Positions 15,376 to 23,477 of a stretch of DNA of 34,670 bases are shown here, one piece after another; position 1 is the stretch's first letter; every line of letters begins with the position of its first letter. The notes below the pieces were generated by a model. The model searched no databases. It saw nothing but the letters and a program-made list of their open reading frames with translations, and had not been told where the DNA came from. Position numbers and translations under genes: made by a program. The stretch spans positions 1 to 34,670 of the forward strand of contig CAIQBY010000391.1 in NCBI GenBank assembly GCA_903870175.1, read 5' to 3'. This DNA comes from an uncultured Bacteroidota bacterium (lineage in GTDB: Bacteria; Bacteroidota; Bacteroidia; 2-12-FULL-35-15).

Positions 15376-16671
15376 ATGAATACTAAAAAGATTGGCTTTT
15401 ACACAGCTACTTCCATTGTAATAGCTAATATGATAGGCACGGGAGTGTTTACCAGTCTTGGCTATCAGGTGATAGATATTAAAAACGGCAGCAGCATTTT
15501 ATTATTATGGATTATCGGCGGAGTGGTTTCTTTCCTTGGCGCACTGTGCTATGCAGAGATAGGCACCACATTTCCGAAGTCGGGCGGAGAGTATAATTAC
15601 CTGTCGAAAATATATCACCCCGCAGTTGGATTTATGTCCGGCTTTGTGTCGTCCACTGTTGCATTTGCTGCTCCTGTAGCTGCGGCTGCATTGGCTTTGG
15701 GACAATATTTCAGTAATGTATTTGCTGTCGACCCAAAAATAACAGCGAGTATAGTTGTAGTCATTTTATCATTCATTCATGCATTTACATTGAACTGGGG
15801 AAGTAAAGTGCAGTCAGTATTTACAACAATAAAAGTACTGCTTATTGTATTATTTATTTGTTTTGGATTAGGGTCAGGCAAGACGGGAGATGCCAGTTTC
15901 GCAGTAACTTCAGGCACTCTTGGAGATATTACAACAGCAGCATTTGCGATAGCATTGTTTTTTGTTTCGTATTCGTATTCGGGCTGGAATGCTGCATCTT
16001 ACATAGCAGGAGAAATTGAAAATCCGCAAAAGAATCTTCCAAAATCCTTGCTTTATGGCACCGCAATAGTTACAGTATTGTATGTATTGCTGAACTATGT
16101 ATTTTTATACACTGCACCAATTCACGAATACGCAGAGCTTGCACTTAAAGGAAATAGTGATATCGGATTTGTTTCCGCCAATCATATTTTCGGCGCTACC
16201 GGAGGTAAAATCATTTCCATAATTATATCCATATTGCTTGTTTCATCAGTAAGTTCGATGGTGATGGCCGGCCCGAGAGTGAGTCAGGCAATGGGAACCG
16301 ATTTAAAGTTCCTGTCATTCCTGAGCAAAACAACAAAAAATAATACACCATTAAATGCTACTTTTTTCCAGTTGGCAATCTCGTTATTCTTTATTTTTAC
16401 TGCCACATTTAGTCAGGTGATTACTTATATCGGATTTACTTTATTGCTTTTTACTTTCCTCACTGTTTTCGGTTTATTTATTATCAGAATAAAAAAGATG
16501 AATACTTTGGGAACATTCCGAACGCCACTATATCCGCTGACTCCCATTTTGTTTCTGATATTTAATACATGGCTTCTTTATTTTGGGTTTACTCAAAAAC
16601 CAATGGAATCGATGATAGGAATTGGAACAGTTTTATTAGGTCTGGTAGTTTATTTTATTGGCAAAAAATGA
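15376..16671 (+). CDS. APC-family amino acid permease
   Basis: 431 residues from the ATG at 15376; the track start at 15370 is a TTG two codons earlier. Twelve membrane segments by eye. The first segment contains the family substrate-binding signature IVIANMIGTGVFTSLGY, and PKSGGEYNYLSKIYHPAVGFMSGF and SYSGWNAASYIAGEIENPQKNLP follow. It belongs to the amino acid-polyamine-organocation (APC) superfamily, closest in look to LAT/YfnA-like exchangers; the substrate cannot be told. It starts 21 bases after the M23 stop and overlaps the next gene by ATGA, so it is in the operon. One role could be uptake of cell-wall-derived amino acids (inference). Confidence 0.92.
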   Translation: MNTKKIGFYTATSIVIANMIGTGVFTSLGYQVIDIKNGSSILLLWIIGGVVSFLGALCYAEIGTTFPKSGGEYNYLSKIYHPAVGFMSGFVSSTVAFAAPVAAAALALGQYFSNVFAVDPKITASIVVVILSFIHAFTLNWGSKVQSVFTTIKVLLIVLFICFGLGSGKTGDASFAVTSGTLGDITTAAFAIALFFVSYSYSGWNAASYIAGEIENPQKNLPKSLLYGTAIVTVLYVLLNYVFLYTAPIHEYAELALKGNSDIGFVSANHIFGATGGKIISIIISILLVSSVSSMVMAGPRVSQAMGTDLKFLSFLSKTTKNNTPLNATFFQLAISLFFIFTATFSQVITYIGFTLLLFTFLTVFGLFIIRIKKMNTLGTFRTPLYPLTPILFLIFNTWLLYFGFTQKPMESMIGIGTVLLGLVVYFIGKK

Positions 16672-17840
16672 AAAGGCTTTTAGGATTTACTTTATTTGTA
16701 TGTGTACTTATCATTGCTTCTTCCTGCGGAGGAAATAAAACTCCGGCTGCTAAAGCAGCAATAATAACAGATACTGTAAAGAAGAAAGAAATTATTGTTG
16801 AGAAGAAATATGACAGAACATTAAATGATATTTCAAGGTTTATTGCCGGACTTACACCAGATTCGGGCAGTGCATATTCTTCCATCTGCAAAAAAGATGT
16901 AAGCTGGAAAAACTTCTCTACTATAAATGAAAAAGAATGGGCGAATGTGACTACCAAAAGAATTGTGGTAATGGATGAATGGGCGAAAAAAGAATTGCAG
17001 GAGGAAAGGGCAAAAAAGGGAACTATTTTCTATCCTTTTTCAGGCCCTGATATTTTACATGCCATTACTTTTTTCCCTGATGCAAAAAATTACTATTTAA
17101 TGGCTCTTGAGAAATGCGGGTCGTTGCCAAACCTTAATGAAATGGATAGTGCAGCAACCAGCAATTATTTAAATTCGATTGACCATTCGCTGCAGGATGT
17201 TTTTAGTAAAAGTTATTTCATCACTAAGAAAATGCTGAATGATTTATCAACTGCTAAGGTTAATGGAGCTTTGCCGCTTATCTGCATTTTTCTGGAACGT
17301 ACAGGGAATGAAGTGCTGGAAACTAAATACTATCATCTTAAAGAAGATGGGAATTATGAAGAAACAAAGTCGGATTCGTTGAAATCATTTGTAAAGGTTG
17401 ATTTCAGACGAATTGGAAGTAAAGAAGTTCAATCGGTTTATTATTTTAAATCCAATCTGGAAAATAAGAACCTTGATAAAAACACTGGTTTGCAGGCCTT
17501 CCTGAATAAAATGGATACCTGTACCACTTATCTTAAATCTGCTTCTTACCTGTTGCACTATAAAAATTTCAGTACTATAAGAGATATTATTCTTGCTAAA
17601 AGCAAGACTGTATTGCAGGATGACACTGGAATTCCTTACTCTTATTTTTCTCAGGATAAATGGAAAGTGAAAGTATATGGTAAATATTATAAGGTAACAA
17701 AAGATTTTGCAGGCGTGTTTCAAACGGATTTATTACAGCGTTATCAAAAGGACACAGCAAAAACAAATTTGCCATTTTCTCTGGGATATCACTGGGGAGA
17801 TAAAAATCAGAATTTGCTGAAGGCTGTAAAACAGCTATAA
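16668..17840 (+). CDS. Lipoprotein, tandem paralogue A, unknown function
   Basis: 390 residues from the ATG at 16668, which overlaps the permease stop; the track start at 16569 is inside the permease. Lipoprotein signal MKRLLGFTLFVCVLIIASSC with the lipobox ending at Cys20. After a Lys-rich linker comes one long domain shared with the next gene: KGTIFYPFSGPDILHAITFFPDAKNYYLMALEKCGSLPNL, ICIFLERTGNEV, KSASYLLHYKNFSTIRDIIL, LQDDTGIPYSYF and AGVFQTDL. I recognise no named family. It should sit on the periplasmic face of the inner or outer membrane. The FYPFSGPD motif, conserved in both copies, is the best candidate for a functional site. Confidence 0.88.
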   Translation: MKRLLGFTLFVCVLIIASSCGGNKTPAAKAAIITDTVKKKEIIVEKKYDRTLNDISRFIAGLTPDSGSAYSSICKKDVSWKNFSTINEKEWANVTTKRIVVMDEWAKKELQEERAKKGTIFYPFSGPDILHAITFFPDAKNYYLMALEKCGSLPNLNEMDSAATSNYLNSIDHSLQDVFSKSYFITKKMLNDLSTAKVNGALPLICIFLERTGNEVLETKYYHLKEDGNYEETKSDSLKSFVKVDFRRIGSKEVQSVYYFKSNLENKNLDKNTGLQAFLNKMDTCTTYLKSASYLLHYKNFSTIRDIILAKSKTVLQDDTGIPYSYFSQDKWKVKVYGKYYKVTKDFAGVFQTDLLQRYQKDTAKTNLPFSLGYHWGDKNQNLLKAVKQL

Positions 17841-17901
17841 ACAGAGTACAATTAATTAACTAAATAATAAAATAACGATTACTAAAAAAAGAAAAAACAA
17901 A

Positions 17902-19125
17902 ATGATTATGAAAAATAAAAATGTATTTATTGCATTATTCTTTGGGTGTTTATTTATCCTTTCAAATACTTCATGCGGGCATGGGAATGAAAAACAAACT
18001 GATGCTTCAACAGTTAAAAATGATACCATAAAAAAGGAAGTAAAAGATACAGTTCCTGCAGTTGCGAAAAATACTTTGCCTGTAAATCCGGTTTATAACG
18101 ACTTGGCAAAATACATTGCAGGTATGAAGATTACTAATTCAAAAGCCATTGATTCCTCCCTTACAAACAATAGCAGCTGGAAAGAATATGCAGCAAATTT
18201 TGATAAAACCTGGTTGAAAATTGATTCTTCAAAAATTCAAAAGATGAAAGAATGGAGAGCAACAGAACTTAAAGACGCGAATACAAAAACTGTTTTCTAT
18301 CCATTTTCCGGTGCTGACTTTTTCAATGCTTTCACTCTTTTTCCAAAAGCTGAAAATTTTATTATGGTTGGTTTAGAACCTGTAGGAACTTTGCCTGGCT
18401 TTCATAAAGGGATGTCAAAAGATTCTATTTCTTCTTATTTTCATAAAGTAAATACTTCTTTGTACGCTATTTTGAATTTCAGTTTTTTCAAAACTCACAA
18501 TATGTCAATTGATTTTAACAATAAGGAACTGAATGGAACTATCCACTTAATAGCATTGTTTATTGAACGTACAGGAAATTCAATAATAGATGTAAAACCT
18601 GCTGGAGTGGATAAAGAAGGAAATATTTTTGATTATAAATCATTTAAGGAACAACGTAATTCAGGAAGTTTAAACAGAGGAGTGGAGTTTGATTTTGTTG
18701 GTGCTGATAACATTTTGAAAAAGGTTTATTATTTCTCGGTTAATCTGGAGAATTCACATTTAAATAAAAATCCTGACTTCGTAAAAATGGTAAATAACAG
18801 AGAAGGTTCTACTACTTATGTGAAATCTGCATCATACTTAATGCATAAAGATGTTTTCTCGGATGTTAGAAATCTTATTCTGGATAACAGCAATTTTGTG
18901 TTACAGGATGATTCAGGAATACCTTATAAATATTTCAAACAGGACGTTTGGACGCCTGCACTTTACGGTGCTTATACAGGTTCAATTTCTTTATTTACCG
19001 GTGTGTTTCAAACAGATTTAGATGAAGCCTTTAAAGCCAAAACAGGTGTTAAACCACTTAAGTTTGGAATTGGTTATAAATACAAAGAAGGCGAATCCAA
19101 CTTAATGTACTTCAAGAAAAAGTAA
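17902..19125 (+). CDS. Lipoprotein, tandem paralogue B, unknown function
   Basis: 407 residues; the second Met (17908) may be the true start (MKNKNVFIALFFGCLFILSNTSC, lipobox at Cys). It is clearly paralogous to the preceding gene across its whole length: FYPFSGADFFNAFTLFPKAENFIMVGLEPVGTLPGF, IALFIERTGNSI, KSASYLMHKDVFSDVRNLIL, LQDDSGIPYKYF, TGVFQTDLDEAF, and a GxGYKYKEGESNLMYF end that matches LGYHWGDKNQNLLKA in copy A. Identity is moderate, so the duplication is old. The two are separated by 61 bases and followed 21 bases later by a serine hydrolase, so all are probably co-transcribed. Confidence 0.88.
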   Translation: MIMKNKNVFIALFFGCLFILSNTSCGHGNEKQTDASTVKNDTIKKEVKDTVPAVAKNTLPVNPVYNDLAKYIAGMKITNSKAIDSSLTNNSSWKEYAANFDKTWLKIDSSKIQKMKEWRATELKDANTKTVFYPFSGADFFNAFTLFPKAENFIMVGLEPVGTLPGFHKGMSKDSISSYFHKVNTSLYAILNFSFFKTHNMSIDFNNKELNGTIHLIALFIERTGNSIIDVKPAGVDKEGNIFDYKSFKEQRNSGSLNRGVEFDFVGADNILKKVYYFSVNLENSHLNKNPDFVKMVNNREGSTTYVKSASYLMHKDVFSDVRNLILDNSNFVLQDDSGIPYKYFKQDVWTPALYGAYTGSISLFTGVFQTDLDEAFKAKTGVKPLKFGIGYKYKEGESNLMYFKKK

Positions 19126-19146
19126 TAGCTTTTTAATACCTGAACT

Positions 19147-20439
19147 TTGAAAACTACTTATTATATAGTATTTATATTACTTTTAGTAAGTAGTTTTTTT
19201 TTCTTCGAAACAGTTTCCTTCAGTCAGGAAAAGACAAAAACTGTTACTGCAAATTCTGATGATAATTTTATTGAAACTCTTTTAAGCAAATATCCAAAAG
19301 AGTTTAAAAACATTCTTTTAAATTCGAAAAAGTATAATGTTCAAATCATATACACGCAGATAAATCGTGATAAAAACAATGTGCCTTCTTTTAAACAATA
19401 CACTTATCATTTAGATCCCAGGAAATATTTTTATCCTGCAAGCCTTGTAAAATTAACTTGTTCAGCATTAGCTCTTGAAAAGATAAATGATCTGAAAATT
19501 AATTCTCTGGATAAAAACTCCTGTATGCAAACTGATAGTTCATACATCTGTCAGCACAAAGTCACACGGGATTCTACAGCTAAAAATAGTATTCCCAGCG
19601 TTGCAAATTATATAAAACGAATGCTGTTGGTTAGTGATAATGAGGCATACAGCAGGATTTATGAATTACTAGGTCAGCAATATATTAAGGATCAACTCGC
19701 AAAAAAAGGATACCCTAATATTAATATTATTCACCGCTTTGATATTAATTGTAATCACGAGCAAAATAAGTGTACCAACAAAATTACCTTTTGTGACACT
19801 CAGGGAAAAGTAATTTACAATCAGCCACTGGCAACATGTTCGAACGAAATAAAAAATCCTCTTGGAACTGTAAAGATGGGGATTGGTTATTATGATTTCA
19901 ATGGAAAATTTTATCGCCAGCCGAAAGATTGCACGAATATGAACTATATGTGTCTGGAGGACATTACTGATATTCTAAAGTCAATAATGTTTCCTAATTC
20001 AGTTGCAAAGGAAAAGCGTTTTAACCTGACAAACGATGATTATACTTTTTTGTATAAATATTTGTCAATGTACCCGAGAGAATCGGACTACCCAAGGTAT
20101 AATATGAAAGATTTTGAAGATAGTTATAAGAAGTATTTTATGTATGGAAGCTTTCATAAGAAAATAGAAACAGATTCTGTTCGGATTTTTAATATTGTTG
20201 GGCAATCTTATGGTAACCTGGCTGATTGTGCTTATATAATTAATTATGAGAGGAAGATTGAATTTATGCTTTCGGCAGTTATTTATGTAAACGAGGACGA
20301 GATATTAAATGACAATATTTATGAATACAAAACGATTGGGTTTCCGTTTTTAAATGATTTAGGAAATGTTATTTATAATTACGAATTAAAAAGAAAAAAG
20401 AATTATTTGCCGGATTTGACTACCTTTAAACTCCGATAA
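19147..20439 (+). CDS. Beta-lactamase-fold serine hydrolase / penicillin-binding-protein-like, secreted
   Basis: 430 residues from a TTG start (KTTYYIVFILLLVSSFFFFETVSFSQ is a good signal peptide and no ATG lies near it). Motifs of the penicilloyl-serine transferase superfamily: YPASLVKLTC (SxxK, Ser nucleophile), LLVSDNEAYSRIYELLG (SDN) and, late, IFNIVGQSYGNLADCAYIINY, which sits where KTG should be but lacks it. So the nucleophile and second motif are intact while the third is divergent. Members include class A beta-lactamases and DD-peptidases; given the M23 peptidase in the same operon, a role on peptidoglycan or a lipoprotein-linked substrate is more likely than antibiotic resistance (inference). 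Several Cys residues (QTDSSYICQHK, DINCNHEQNKC, ATCS, DCTNMNYMC) suggest disulfides. Confidence 0.85.
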   Translation: MKTTYYIVFILLLVSSFFFFETVSFSQEKTKTVTANSDDNFIETLLSKYPKEFKNILLNSKKYNVQIIYTQINRDKNNVPSFKQYTYHLDPRKYFYPASLVKLTCSALALEKINDLKINSLDKNSCMQTDSSYICQHKVTRDSTAKNSIPSVANYIKRMLLVSDNEAYSRIYELLGQQYIKDQLAKKGYPNINIIHRFDINCNHEQNKCTNKITFCDTQGKVIYNQPLATCSNEIKNPLGTVKMGIGYYDFNGKFYRQPKDCTNMNYMCLEDITDILKSIMFPNSVAKEKRFNLTNDDYTFLYKYLSMYPRESDYPRYNMKDFEDSYKKYFMYGSFHKKIETDSVRIFNIVGQSYGNLADCAYIINYERKIEFMLSAVIYVNEDEILNDNIYEYKTIGFPFLNDLGNVIYNYELKRKKNYLPDLTTFKLR

Positions 20440-20450
20440 TAATAAAAAGT

Positions 20451-20810
20451 ATGCCATATAAAGAAACTGAAACTGTTAAACTATATTATGCAATAAGCGA
20501 AGTAGCTGCAATGTTTGATGTGAACGTTTCATTAATTCGCTTTTGGGAAAACGAGTTTGATATTCTTAAACCGAAGAAAAATAAGAAAGGAAACCGCCTT
20601 TTTACCCCTGAAGATATTGAGTGTTTAAAAATAATATATAACCTGGTAAAGGAGCAGGGGCTAACTTTAGATGGAGCTAAAAAATATATGAAGGAAAACA
20701 GAAGTTCTGTAAAGCATGAAATTAAATCAGAAAAAAAACAAACTTCAGAAATAGAAATCAGATTAAAAAAGATTAGAAAAGTTTTAATTGAGTTAAACGA
20801 AAAACTATAG
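20451..20810 (+). CDS. MerR-family transcriptional regulator
   Basis: 119 residues. N-terminal winged HTH: YYAISEVAAMFDVNVSLIRFWENEFDILKPKKNKKGNRLFTPEDIECLKIIYNLV, followed by GLTLDGAKKYM and a C-terminal helix rich in Lys and Glu. It has no metal-binding Cys cluster and no effector domain, as in the short MerR-like proteins of Bacteroidota that neighbour M23 peptidases. It starts 11 bases after the serine hydrolase stop, so it is the last gene of the operon and may autoregulate it. The effector is unknown. Confidence 0.92.
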   Translation: MPYKETETVKLYYAISEVAAMFDVNVSLIRFWENEFDILKPKKNKKGNRLFTPEDIECLKIIYNLVKEQGLTLDGAKKYMKENRSSVKHEIKSEKKQTSEIEIRLKKIRKVLIELNEKL

Positions 20811-20881
20811 AAAGCTAAATTTCGAATAACCCTCGAAAAAAAAGCTTACATTAGTTGTATTTTTAGGTATCATAATTTTTA

Positions 20882-20889
20882 TATCTTTG
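20882..20889 (+). promoter_or_regulatory. Putative -7 element of the small lipoprotein gene
   Basis: TATCTTTG fits TAnnTTTG, 31 bases before the ATG at 20921. A TTG at 20855-20857 is upstream but 24 bases away, longer than the usual 19-21. Confidence 0.5.
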
Positions 20890-20920
20890 CGTCATTATTA
20901 ACAAACAAAAACATAAAAAA

Positions 20921-21139
20921 ATGAAAAAAGGATTATTATTTGTTGCAGTTATTTCTGCATTCTCTTTTGCTTCTTGCAAAAAAGACCGTACTTGTACTTG
21001 CCAAACTGACACACCGGGTTCAACTGCTAATGTGGTTACTTACACAAAAGCTAAGAAAAGTCAGGCTGAAGCTGCTTGTTTGAGCAGTAAACAAACGTAT
21101 AACGGAATCACAGTAACTACTACTTGTACACTAAAGTAA
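20921..21139 (+). CDS. Small lipoprotein, unknown function
   Basis: 72 residues. Lipoprotein signal MKKGLLFVAVISAFSFASC with Cys19 as lipidation site, followed by KKDRTCTCQTDTPGS. The mature part has four further Cys (two in CTC, one in AAC, one in TTC), so one or two disulfides are likely in this tiny domain. The sequence ends TTTCTLK. Small Cys-rich lipoproteins starting CKKDxxCTC are common in Bacteroidota and have no assigned role. It has its own promoter and a strong terminator, so it is a separate, probably well-expressed unit. Confidence 0.82.
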   Translation: MKKGLLFVAVISAFSFASCKKDRTCTCQTDTPGSTANVVTYTKAKKSQAEAACLSSKQTYNGITVTTTCTLK

Positions 21140-21157
21140 TACTGCAGAATTAATTAG

Positions 21158-21190
21158 AAAAGCGTTTCGCATTCTGCGGAACGCTTTTTT
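21158..21190 (+). terminator. Intrinsic terminator after the small lipoprotein
   Basis: Stem AAAAGCGTTTCGCA / TGCGGAACGCTTTT, TTC loop, one wobble, then a run of T. It ends 18 bases before the next ATG, so that gene needs a promoter in or beyond the hairpin, or depends on read-through. Confidence 0.92.
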
Positions 21191-21207
21191 TTTACCTTTT
21201 ATTTATT

Positions 21208-22158
21208 ATGGTTAATAAAACTGTTCTTCCCTCTTATTCTTTCCATTGTTTTAATGCAACTGTTGCAATGGGAATAGTTTTTATTTTCTCAGGTTATACT
21301 AAATTATACCCAATTGAACCATTTGAATATACATTTGTTGATTTAGGTTTTATTAACTGGCAAATTGCTCCTTTTATTGCCCGCCTAATGATTGCCGCAG
21401 AATTCTTGATTGGAATTTTATTAATTCTCAATCTAAATCTTAGAAAAATTACATATAAACTGGCAATTGGAATTTTAGTTTTCTTTTCAATTTATTTAAT
21501 TCTTTTAATCTTTATTGTTGGCAACAAAGGGAATTGCGGTTGCTTCGGAACTTATTTTCAAATGACACCTCTTGAAGCATTAATAAAAAATATTATCATG
21601 CTCGCCATATTTTTTACTCTTTATCGAAATCATGAAGGCTGGGAATTACCGAAAAAATATAATTATCTGAATGTAATTCCTTATGCTGCTGCTATTGCAA
21701 TGCCCTTTATTTTAAATCCTGTAGAATTAAATTATTCTGAAGCTTATCTCAATAAACCGGAAGACAATTATAAAATAGAATTGGATTCACTTTATAGTAA
21801 TGCAAAATTAAATATTCCACCAAAAACTTTGTCCAACGGAAAACATATTATTGCTTTTATGAGTTTGACGTGCCCTCATTGCAGAATAGCAGCAAAGAAG
21901 ATGAGAATAATGCACGAACGGAATCCTAATATTTCTTTTTACTTTGTATTGAACGGGAAAGATGAGAAGCTACAGCCATTTTATGATGATACGAAAACTG
22001 AAAACATTCCGCACTGTATTCTTAATGGAAGGAACTTTGTTTATTTGGCAGGGACTGTAATGCCTACTATTTATTTAGTGAATAATAGCATCGTCGAGCA
22101 CGATGTCAATTATATGGATTTAGATCAAAGTGAAGTTGAAAAATGGTTGTCAAAATAA
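21208..22158 (+). CDS. MauE/DoxX-type membrane domain fused to a thioredoxin-like domain
   Basis: 316 residues. The first half has four membrane segments with MauE/DoxX signatures: VFIFSGYTKLYPIEPFEY, IARLMIAAEFLIGILLILN, and the loop GNKGNCGCFGTYF, whose CxC is the hallmark of MauE-like subunits. A fifth segment precedes a periplasmic C-terminal domain with a thioredoxin-type active site, MSLTCPHCRIA (CPHC), and cis-Pro motif TVMPTIYLVN. Known logic: MauE passes electrons for disulfide formation or maturation with a thioredoxin-like partner; here both are one polypeptide, as in the BT_3928-type proteins of Bacteroidota. By inference it is a periplasmic thiol-redox protein. It converges on the TPM gene with 11 bases between stops. 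Confidence 0.88.
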   Translation: MVNKTVLPSYSFHCFNATVAMGIVFIFSGYTKLYPIEPFEYTFVDLGFINWQIAPFIARLMIAAEFLIGILLILNLNLRKITYKLAIGILVFFSIYLILLIFIVGNKGNCGCFGTYFQMTPLEALIKNIIMLAIFFTLYRNHEGWELPKKYNYLNVIPYAAAIAMPFILNPVELNYSEAYLNKPEDNYKIELDSLYSNAKLNIPPKTLSNGKHIIAFMSLTCPHCRIAAKKMRIMHERNPNISFYFVLNGKDEKLQPFYDDTKTENIPHCILNGRNFVYLAGTVMPTIYLVNNSIVEHDVNYMDLDQSEVEKWLSK

Positions 22159-22169
22159 TGACAAAATAA

Positions 22170-22955
22170 TTACCAGCTGCCGCCGGAACCGCCGCCGCCA
22201 AAGCCGCCGCCACCAAAACCGCCGAAGCCACCAGAATCTCCACCTCCGCCACCACCAAATCCTCTTCCTCCGCCCATCATTGAACCAAGGAAAAATCCCG
22301 TACCCATACTCATTCCGCCTCTGCCACCGCCACCGCTTGAAGAGCGAATGATAATAAAAATAATCAGGAATATTAATGGGATAATAATTCCTTTTGGAAA
22401 ACCTTTGCCTGAATGTTTCTTTCCATAAGCATCTGAGTTATATTCTCCTTTTGCCAACGACATTAATACATCTGTAGTCTTATCAAGTGCAGCAAAATAA
22501 TTTCCTGCTTTGAAATCAGGAAGCAATTTATTTTCCTCGATTTGTCTGCAAGTTAAATCCGGTATTGCACCTTCCAAACCATAACCAATTGCAATGTGAT
22601 ATTTTCTGTTTCCTGCTCCTCCTGTTGGTTTAATAAGTATTACAACACCGTTGTCAAATTTCTTCTGCCCAACCTGCCATTTATGACCAAGCTGGGTAGC
22701 ATAGTCCCATGGCTCCATTCCTGCGACATCATCAACAATAACTATAACAATTTGATTGGATGTCTGATTTGCGAAATCCTCCAGTTTCCTTTCTAATTGC
22801 GCTTCTTCAGATGAAGAAAGAAAATCAGGCATTTGTTTGGAAAGATTATTTACCAAACGAGGAGGGTTTGGGCGTTCAGGAATACTATCTGTTATTGCCG
22901 ATAAACTTGAAGTGAAAATCAGTAGAAGAAGTAAAGGGAAATATTTTTTCAGCAT
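22170..22955 (-). CDS. TPM-domain membrane protein with Gly-rich tail (YgcG-like)
   Basis: 261 residues. Signal peptide MLKKYFPLLLLLIFTSSLSA, then a TPM domain with family motifs NQIVIVIVDDVAGMEPWDYATQLGHKWQVGQKKFDNGVVILI, YHIAIGYGLEGAIPD and KTTDVLMSLAKGEY. A membrane segment follows (GIIIPLIFLIIFIIIRSSS), then a tail that is almost pure Gly/Phe/Ser (GGGFGGGGSGGSW). The GC-rich tail coding sequence is a local composition spike. TPM domains occur in TLP18.3/Psb32 photosystem repair proteins and in bacterial YgcG, and are linked to LemA; the biochemical role is unsettled. Last gene of lemA-TPM-TPM. Confidence 0.93.
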   Translation of the reverse strand: MLKKYFPLLLLLIFTSSLSAITDSIPERPNPPRLVNNLSKQMPDFLSSSEEAQLERKLEDFANQTSNQIVIVIVDDVAGMEPWDYATQLGHKWQVGQKKFDNGVVILIKPTGGAGNRKYHIAIGYGLEGAIPDLTCRQIEENKLLPDFKAGNYFAALDKTTDVLMSLAKGEYNSDAYGKKHSGKGFPKGIIIPLIFLIIFIIIRSSSGGGGRGGMSMGTGFFLGSMMGGGRGFGGGGGGDSGGFGGFGGGGFGGGGSGGSW

Positions 22956-22967
22956 TTCTATTTATAA

Positions 22968-23405
22968 TTATTTCCCAAAACTTATTTCATCCGACAATTC
23001 ATTTTTGTCATCCAATTGATAAGGAAAATTTGTTTTTAATTTTTCACCTGCCATTTCTATTCCTTTGCAAAGACCTTCTGTAAATTGACCCTGCTTAAAA
23101 AATGACAGCATCGTTTCTTTAATATTATCCCAAAAGTCTGAAGGCACTTTTTCATTAATACCTTTATCGCCAAGGATAGCAAACTTCTTATCTGTGACAG
23201 CCAAATAAAACAAAACACCATTTCGCAAATCTGTTTTATTCATTTTTAGTTTATGAAAAACTTTTGCCGCTGAATCAAGCACATCTTCTTTACATTCATC
23301 ATCAATGTGAACACGAACCTCACCTGAAGTTGCATGTTCGGCACGTTCAATTGCTTTTACAATTGCATCCTGCTGTTCTTTTGTAAAGAATTTTTTTGCG
23401 CTCAT
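22968..23405 (-). CDS. TPM-domain protein, second copy, soluble
   Basis: 145 residues, TPM domain only, no signal peptide or membrane segment: FTKEQQDAIVKAIERAEHATSGEVRVHIDDEC, HKLKMNKTDLRNGVLFYLAVTDKKFAILGDKGINEKVP, FWDNIKETMLSFFKQGQFTEGLCKGIEMAGEKL. It keeps the TPM core (NGVLFYLA, FAILGDKGI) and lies 12 bases upstream of the larger TPM gene, so they are cotranscribed. The lack of a signal suggests it stays in the cytoplasm or binds the inner-membrane partners from inside. The pairing of a long and a short TPM protein with LemA is widespread in Bacteroidota. Confidence 0.93.
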   Translation of the reverse strand: MSAKKFFTKEQQDAIVKAIERAEHATSGEVRVHIDDECKEDVLDSAAKVFHKLKMNKTDLRNGVLFYLAVTDKKFAILGDKGINEKVPSDFWDNIKETMLSFFKQGQFTEGLCKGIEMAGEKLKTNFPYQLDDKNELSDEISFGK

Positions 23406-23420
23406 CTTTATTAGTATTAT

Positions 23421-23470
23421 GTATAAAGTACAAAGTATTATGAACGTTCATAATACTTTGTACTTTATAC
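23421..23470. repeat. 50-bp perfect palindrome between lemA and the TPM genes
   Basis: Two 25-base arms, GTATAAAGTACAAAGTATTATGAAC and its exact reverse complement, meet with no loop at AACGTT. It lies in the 72-bp lemA-TPM spacer. A relative of the arm (TTAAGTACAAAGTATTAAGT) is at about 31093-31112, so it belongs to a dispersed family. Confidence 0.93.
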
Positions 23471-23477
23471 TTTGTAC

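Noticed and set aside
19147-20439. Antibiotic-resistance beta-lactamase
   Set aside because: SxxK and SDN are present but no KTG is seen, and the operon is cell-wall related; resistance cannot be claimed.
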